Part shown: one piece after another, positions 11,365 to 14,952 of the stretch
How the letters are laid out: every line of letters starts with the position of its first letter
Position numbering within the stretch: the stretch's first letter is position 1
Source: Pseudomonadota bacterium
GTDB taxonomy: Bacteria; Myxococcota_A; Polyangia; Haliangiales; Haliangiaceae
Reading direction: 5' to 3'
DNA length: 14,952 nucleotides
NCBI GenBank assembly: GCA_023386455.1
Contig: JAEWJO010000012.1
Coordinates: 1 to 14,952 of the forward strand
Made by a program: the position numbers and the translations under genes
Notes under the pieces: model-generated
Databases searched by the model: none
Told to the model about the DNA's origin: nothing
What the model saw: only the letters and a program-made list of their open reading frames with translations

Positions 11365-13631
11365 TCGTCGTCGGTGATCCGCGTCAGCACCGGGCGGACG
11401 TCCGCGAGCGACGGGGCGAACAGCGCGAGCTGGTCGGGATCCGCGAACACGGCGGCATGGTCGTTGGGCGCGAACGCGCGCACGAGGCGCTGCGCGAAGT
11501 TGTCGCGCAGGATGCGCACGCAATGCTCGACGTCGTAGTCGCGCGGATCGTCATCGCCGTGCTCGTCGATGATGCGGCCGCCGCCGCGGACCGTGCGGTA
11601 GACGTGCACGTGCTCGCCGACCTCCCACGTCGCACGGCCGGCCGCGAGCAGTGCCTCGTACGCGAGCTCCTGGCGCGCGGTGCGCGTGGCGAGGTATTGC
11701 GCCGGCGACTTGGCGAGGCGCACGCGAGATGCGACGTCGCGCGTCGCGATCGTCCGCCGGCGCAGTGCGATCACGGTGTCGAGGTATGCGGCGCGGACGC
11801 CGGGGACGTCGTTCGCGAACAGCCGCGCGATCGCGGTGCGCAGGAACGTCTCGCCGAACCGCTCGGCCCGACTCGACCGGAACGCGACGCCGCGAAGCAC
11901 GAGCGTGCCGTCGTAGGACTGCAGCGCGTAGTTCTTCGGCTCGTGCGACAGCATCGCGGCGTAGCGACCCTCGAGCTCGAGCTGGACGAGCTTCGGGAGG
12001 AGGGCGGCGACCTCGGCGACGGTGCGCCGCTCGTCGTCGACGGTCCACGACGGGGGCACCGCGAAGTACACGCCGTCGGTGTCGGCCTCGAGCAGCGTCA
12101 CGCCGCGCCGCGCGAGCTCGCGACACATGAGCGCGAGCGTCTCGCGGCCCCGTCTCGTCACCTCGTTCGCGGCGTGGATGTCGGAGAACCGGGTCAGGCC
12201 GCCGGCGCCGAGATAGCCGTACGCCGAGTTGACGACGAGCTTCATCGCCGCCGACGTCGCCTCGTGCGCGAAGCGCTCGGCCGAGCCGGCCGGCAACGCC
12301 TTCGCGGCGGCCTTCGCGGCGAGCCGCTCGTCGACCAGCCGGTCGATCAGCGCGAGCATCACGCCGAGCCGGTCGCGCGACGGCCCGATCTTGTACTCGC
12401 GCATCAGCGACGGATACAGGCTCGCGACGTCGGCCTTGACCACGCGCTGCGCGACACCGGCCGCGAACAGGTGGAGCGCGGCGCCGGAGTGCTCGGTGCC
12501 GTCACCCTTGACGTGCGCGGGCAGCGCCTGGCCGGCGCGCAGGTACGCGCGGACGAGCAGTGGATCGACGATGCCGGTCGCGGGGCCGGCGTCGGCGAGG
12601 CGCTCGTAGCGACGAGGCGCGATCCGCGCGAGCGCGAACGTCGCGCCGCTCATCAGTCGCGCGAGGCCGGCGACCTCCTCGACGTCGGCGCGCGCGTAGC
12701 GCCGGACGCGCTCGGGATCCTGCGCGTAGATGTCGTGGATGCGATCGCGTCGCACGATCTCGCGATCGGGTCCGGACAGCCCGAAGTGGCGCGCGACCGC
12801 CTTCAGACCATGACCGGGCAGATCGCGGCTCGCGAAGTCGTGGCGCAGCACCTGATCGAGCGTGTCGATCAGCTCGCGTCCCGGCGCCACGAAGCGGATG
12901 TGCCGGCTCGTGCCGTCCTTCACGGCGCCCCGGCGCGCACCGCGCTGGCGCAGGCCGGGTGGACCGATGCGACCGAGCGCGAGCGGCACGCCGCAGCGCT
13001 TCGCGCGCCGGTCGAGGAACGGCAGGTCGAAGCCGTGCAGGTTGTGGTTCTCGATCACGTCCGGATCGAGTGCCTGGACTCTCGCGACGAGCGCACCGAT
13101 CAGCGCGGCCTCGTCGGCATCCTCGAGCGTCTCGACCGAGCCGTCGGGGGCGCGCAGTGCGATCAGGAAGATCCGATCGCGCTCGGGATCGAGCCCGGTC
13201 GTCTCGAGATCGATCTGCGCGCGGTGGAGCGCGTCGAACGGCAGGTCGCGGAAGTACGTGCGCCCCGACGCGACGAGGTACTGCTCCTCGGGCGCGAGCA
13301 CGAGCGCCGAGCCCTCGAGGTCGCGGAGGTGACCGAGCGGATGACCGCGCCAGCGTGTGGCCGCCTTCAGGACCGCAGCGGAGAGCGTCGACATGTCGTC
13401 GGCGCGCACGACGAACCGCAGCTCGCCGTCACCCGCGAGCTCGCGCGTCGTCACGCGCGCGTCGAGACCATCGATACGATCGAGGAGGATCCACGGCCGG
13501 AACGTCTGCTGCTCGTGCAGGAGCTCGCCCGCGACGCGGCGCCAGATGTGCACGCGACCGTCGCCCTCGGCCCACACCGAGACGATGCCGGGAGTCGGAT
13601 CCCAGCCCCAGAGCCAGTCGGCGTGATCCAC
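11361..13631 (-). CDS. Family B DNA polymerase with 3'-5' exonuclease
   Basis: 756 aa, GTG start with GAGG very close (2-nt spacing). All exonuclease motifs are intact: Exo I QIDLETTG (Asp141, Glu143), Exo II NHNLHGFD (195-202) and Exo III YARAD (Tyr312, Asp316). The polymerase motifs are also complete: A, DVASLYPS (401-408); B, KLVVNSAYG (464-472); C, ADTDGVYF (Asp517, Asp519); and the KxY motif EPKNY (Lys566). The enzyme should be a proofreading replicative or repair polymerase. Length is close to E. coli Pol II (783 aa), but orthology to polB cannot be shown by eye, so no symbol is given. Near the C-terminus is QLALF (734-738), close to the bacterial beta-clamp-binding consensus QL(S/D)LF; E. 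coli Pol II ends in a similar sequence. It is 59 nt downstream of the TPR gene on the same strand. No Y-family polymerase or primase gene is adjacent. Confidence 0.96.
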   Translation of the reverse strand: MDHADWLWGWDPTPGIVSVWAEGDGRVHIWRRVAGELLHEQQTFRPWILLDRIDGLDARVTTRELAGDGELRFVVRADDMSTLSAAVLKAATRWRGHPLGHLRDLEGSALVLAPEEQYLVASGRTYFRDLPFDALHRAQIDLETTGLDPERDRIFLIALRAPDGSVETLEDADEAALIGALVARVQALDPDVIENHNLHGFDLPFLDRRAKRCGVPLALGRIGPPGLRQRGARRGAVKDGTSRHIRFVAPGRELIDTLDQVLRHDFASRDLPGHGLKAVARHFGLSGPDREIVRRDRIHDIYAQDPERVRRYARADVEEVAGLARLMSGATFALARIAPRRYERLADAGPATGIVDPLLVRAYLRAGQALPAHVKGDGTEHSGAALHLFAAGVAQRVVKADVASLYPSLMREYKIGPSRDRLGVMLALIDRLVDERLAAKAAAKALPAGSAERFAHEATSAAMKLVVNSAYGYLGAGGLTRFSDIHAANEVTRRGRETLALMCRELARRGVTLLEADTDGVYFAVPPSWTVDDERRTVAEVAALLPKLVQLELEGRYAAMLSHEPKNYALQSYDGTLVLRGVAFRSSRAERFGETFLRTAIARLFANDVPGVRAAYLDTVIALRRRTIATRDVASRVRLAKSPAQYLATRTARQELAYEALLAAGRATWEVGEHVHVYRTVRGGGRIIDEHGDDDPRDYDVEHCVRILRDNFAQRLVRAFAPNDHAAVFADPDQLALFAPSLADVRPVLTRITDDD

Positions 13632-13690
13632 CGCCTCGCAGGCTACTCGATGGCGGCGGTGTCACCAACCGCGCACCGGGATCGCACGTG

Positions 13691-14952
13691 CTACGGCGCG
13701 GGATGCGCGGCGAGCCACGCGCGCGCCTTGCCGAGCAGCTCGGCGTTCGGCTTCGGCTGCGCCTCGACGAGCTCGATCGCGCCCTTCACCTCGGCGATGG
13801 CCTCGCGCTTCTGCGCCTTCAGCCACAGCGCGTCGGCGACGGTGAGGCGCGCGTCTGCCGCGGCGGTCAGCTGCTTGGTCGCGACGAACCCGTCGCGCGC
13901 GGCGCGCGAATCGGCGAGCGCCGCATCGGCCCGGTGGAGTGCGAGCTGCGCCGTCGCGCGGATCTGCAGCATGTTGAACCTCACCGGCAGCGGCGGCGCA
14001 CCCGGCTTCGTGATGATGGCGAGCGCGCGCTCGATCAGCGTCAGTGCCTCGCGCGGCTGGCGGCGCTCGTTGGCGTTCGACGCGAGATCGCCGAGCACGC
14101 GGGCGACCTGCTGGTGATCGGGGCCGAGCGTCTTCTCGCGGATCGCGAGCGCGCGCGTCCCGTACGCGTGCGCCTTGTCGTGGTCGCCGGCGAGATCGGC
14201 GGCGGCGAGCATGACGCCGAGCACCGACGCGACATCGTCGCTGTCCTTGCCGTGCTCCGTCTCGGCGCTGGCGAGCGCACGCTGGAGCGTCGCGAGCGAT
14301 TCCTTCGTGCGGTTCGCGTTCATGTACGCCAGGCCGACGTCGAGCAGCACCGTGCTCATCTGGTGCTTGTTGTCCTCGGCGTGCTTCTCGAAGATCGCGA
14401 GCGCCTTCAGCTGCGCCTCGAGCGCCTCGTCGTGGCGTTCGAGCTCGCCGAGCACGAGCCCGATGCTGACGAGGTCCTTCGCGATGTGCGCGCTGTCCGG
14501 TGGATACGCCTTCTCGCTGATCGCCTCGGACTTGCGGAACTCCTCGAGCGCCTTCTCCGGATCGCCCATCGTGTCGTGGAGGATGCCGAGGCCGTGATAG
14601 CCGTACGCGACCGATGGATGCTGCGGGCCGAGCGTCTCGACGCGGATCGCGAGCGCCTTGTCGAACATCGCCTTCGCGTCGTCGAACTTCTCCGCCCACG
14701 TCAGCGCGGTGCCCGCGTTGTTGAGCGCGTTCGCGACGTCGGCGATCTTGCCGCGGCCGGCCTTCTCGAGCTCCGCCGCGCCCGCCTGGAAGTGCCTGGC
14801 CGCGCCGAGGTAGTCGTCGCGGCCGAGGTCGTCGAGCCCACGCGAGTTCTCGAGGTGCCCGCGCAGCGCGGGATCGTCGCCGGCGCGCACGACCGCCGCC
14901 GCGGCCGCCTGCTCGAGGCCCTTCGCCTCGTCGTGCTTCCCCATGCGATAGC
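13691..14952 (-). CDS. TPR repeat protein, C-terminal part
   Basis: The frame is open to the right edge of the window (codons for Tyr-Arg precede the Met at 14944), so the N-terminus is missing. At least 417 residues are visible. From about residue 70 to 279 (counted from that Met) there are five successive 42-residue tetratricopeptide repeats in exact register, of the kinesin-light-chain type (TPR_10/TPR_12), plus a sixth diverged one. Typical units are ALAIRVETLGPQHPSVAYGY and ALAIREKTLGPDHQQVARVL. A further helical segment of about 100 residues ends in LAAHPAP. TPRs bind protein partners. In myxobacteria this arrangement is usually the C-terminal sensor part of a Ser/Thr protein kinase, so a kinase domain may lie beyond the window; this is a prediction. 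It ends 59 nt before the DNA polymerase gene, which may be read from the same transcript. Confidence 0.93.
   Translation of the reverse strand, partial: YRMGKHDEAKGLEQAAAAAVVRAGDDPALRGHLENSRGLDDLGRDDYLGAARHFQAGAAELEKAGRGKIADVANALNNAGTALTWAEKFDDAKAMFDKALAIRVETLGPQHPSVAYGYHGLGILHDTMGDPEKALEEFRKSEAISEKAYPPDSAHIAKDLVSIGLVLGELERHDEALEAQLKALAIFEKHAEDNKHQMSTVLLDVGLAYMNANRTKESLATLQRALASAETEHGKDSDDVASVLGVMLAAADLAGDHDKAHAYGTRALAIREKTLGPDHQQVARVLGDLASNANERRQPREALTLIERALAIITKPGAPPLPVRFNMLQIRATAQLALHRADAALADSRAARDGFVATKQLTAAADARLTVADALWLKAQKREAIAEVKGAIELVEAQPKPNAELLGKARAWLAAHPAP

Noticed and set aside
11238..14117. A 959-codon plus-strand open frame antisense to the DNA polymerase and TPR genes
   Set aside because: It is the mirror of the strong polymerase and TPR coding frames; its translation is low-complexity Arg/Glu/Ala/His-rich sequence without domain features.

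Overview
The window is very GC-rich and densely coded, with strong third-position G/C and therefore long open frames antisense to most genes. The protein content points to a myxobacterium (Myxococcota, perhaps a Kofleriaceae/Haliangium-type member). The signs are a glycine-rich surface protein, a lipoprotein with an Asp/Pro/Ala-rich linker after its lipobox, a 42-residue-repeat TPR protein, a bacterial family B DNA polymerase and several lineage-type hypothetical proteins. This placement is inferred from gene style; no rRNA or marker gene is present.

Layout: 2-535 (+) is the C-terminal end of a glycine-rich repeat protein. 622-1878 (+) is a Tat-exported, lipobox-bearing Rossmann-fold (SDR/epimerase) protein. 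It converges with zero spacing on an unrecognised 218-aa protein (1879-2535, -). A divergent promoter region then leads to an S37-family tripeptidyl-peptidase lipoprotein (2648-4090, +), which converges on a two-gene operon reading leftward. In that operon a heme-oxygenase-like protein (5732-6340, -) is followed 13 nt later by an RsbRD-N/GAF sensor histidine kinase (4093-5718, -). Upstream, behind a candidate terminator, lies a NhaR-like LysR regulator (6497-7357, -).

Next comes a coupled pair, a 58-aa protein (7961-8137, -) and a 159-aa protein (7475-7954, -), then an Mpo1/DUF962 membrane protein (8298-8831, -) and a secreted/membrane PAP2 phosphatase (8900-9739, -). A 272-nt spacer with direct and inverted repeats separates these from a rightward group. 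That group holds a 123-aa protein (10012-10383, +), a degenerate response-regulator receiver (10472-10870, +) and a DUF3291 protein (10912-11364, +). The 123-aa protein appears homologous to the 159-aa protein: GWL near the N-terminus, then WG, GRDD, RSN and a C-terminal WL. The DUF3291 stop codon overlaps the stop codon of a complete family B DNA polymerase (11361-13631, -) that carries a putative beta-clamp-binding motif. The window ends inside a TPR protein (13691-14952, -).

No mobile element, CRISPR array, tRNA or rRNA was seen. The best leads for undescribed biology are the two divergent copies of the GRDD protein family with the coupled 58-aa partner, and the heme-oxygenase-like/histidine-kinase operon whose oxygenase lacks the usual glycine-rich distal-helix signature. 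Most other genes look like ordinary chromosomal content.
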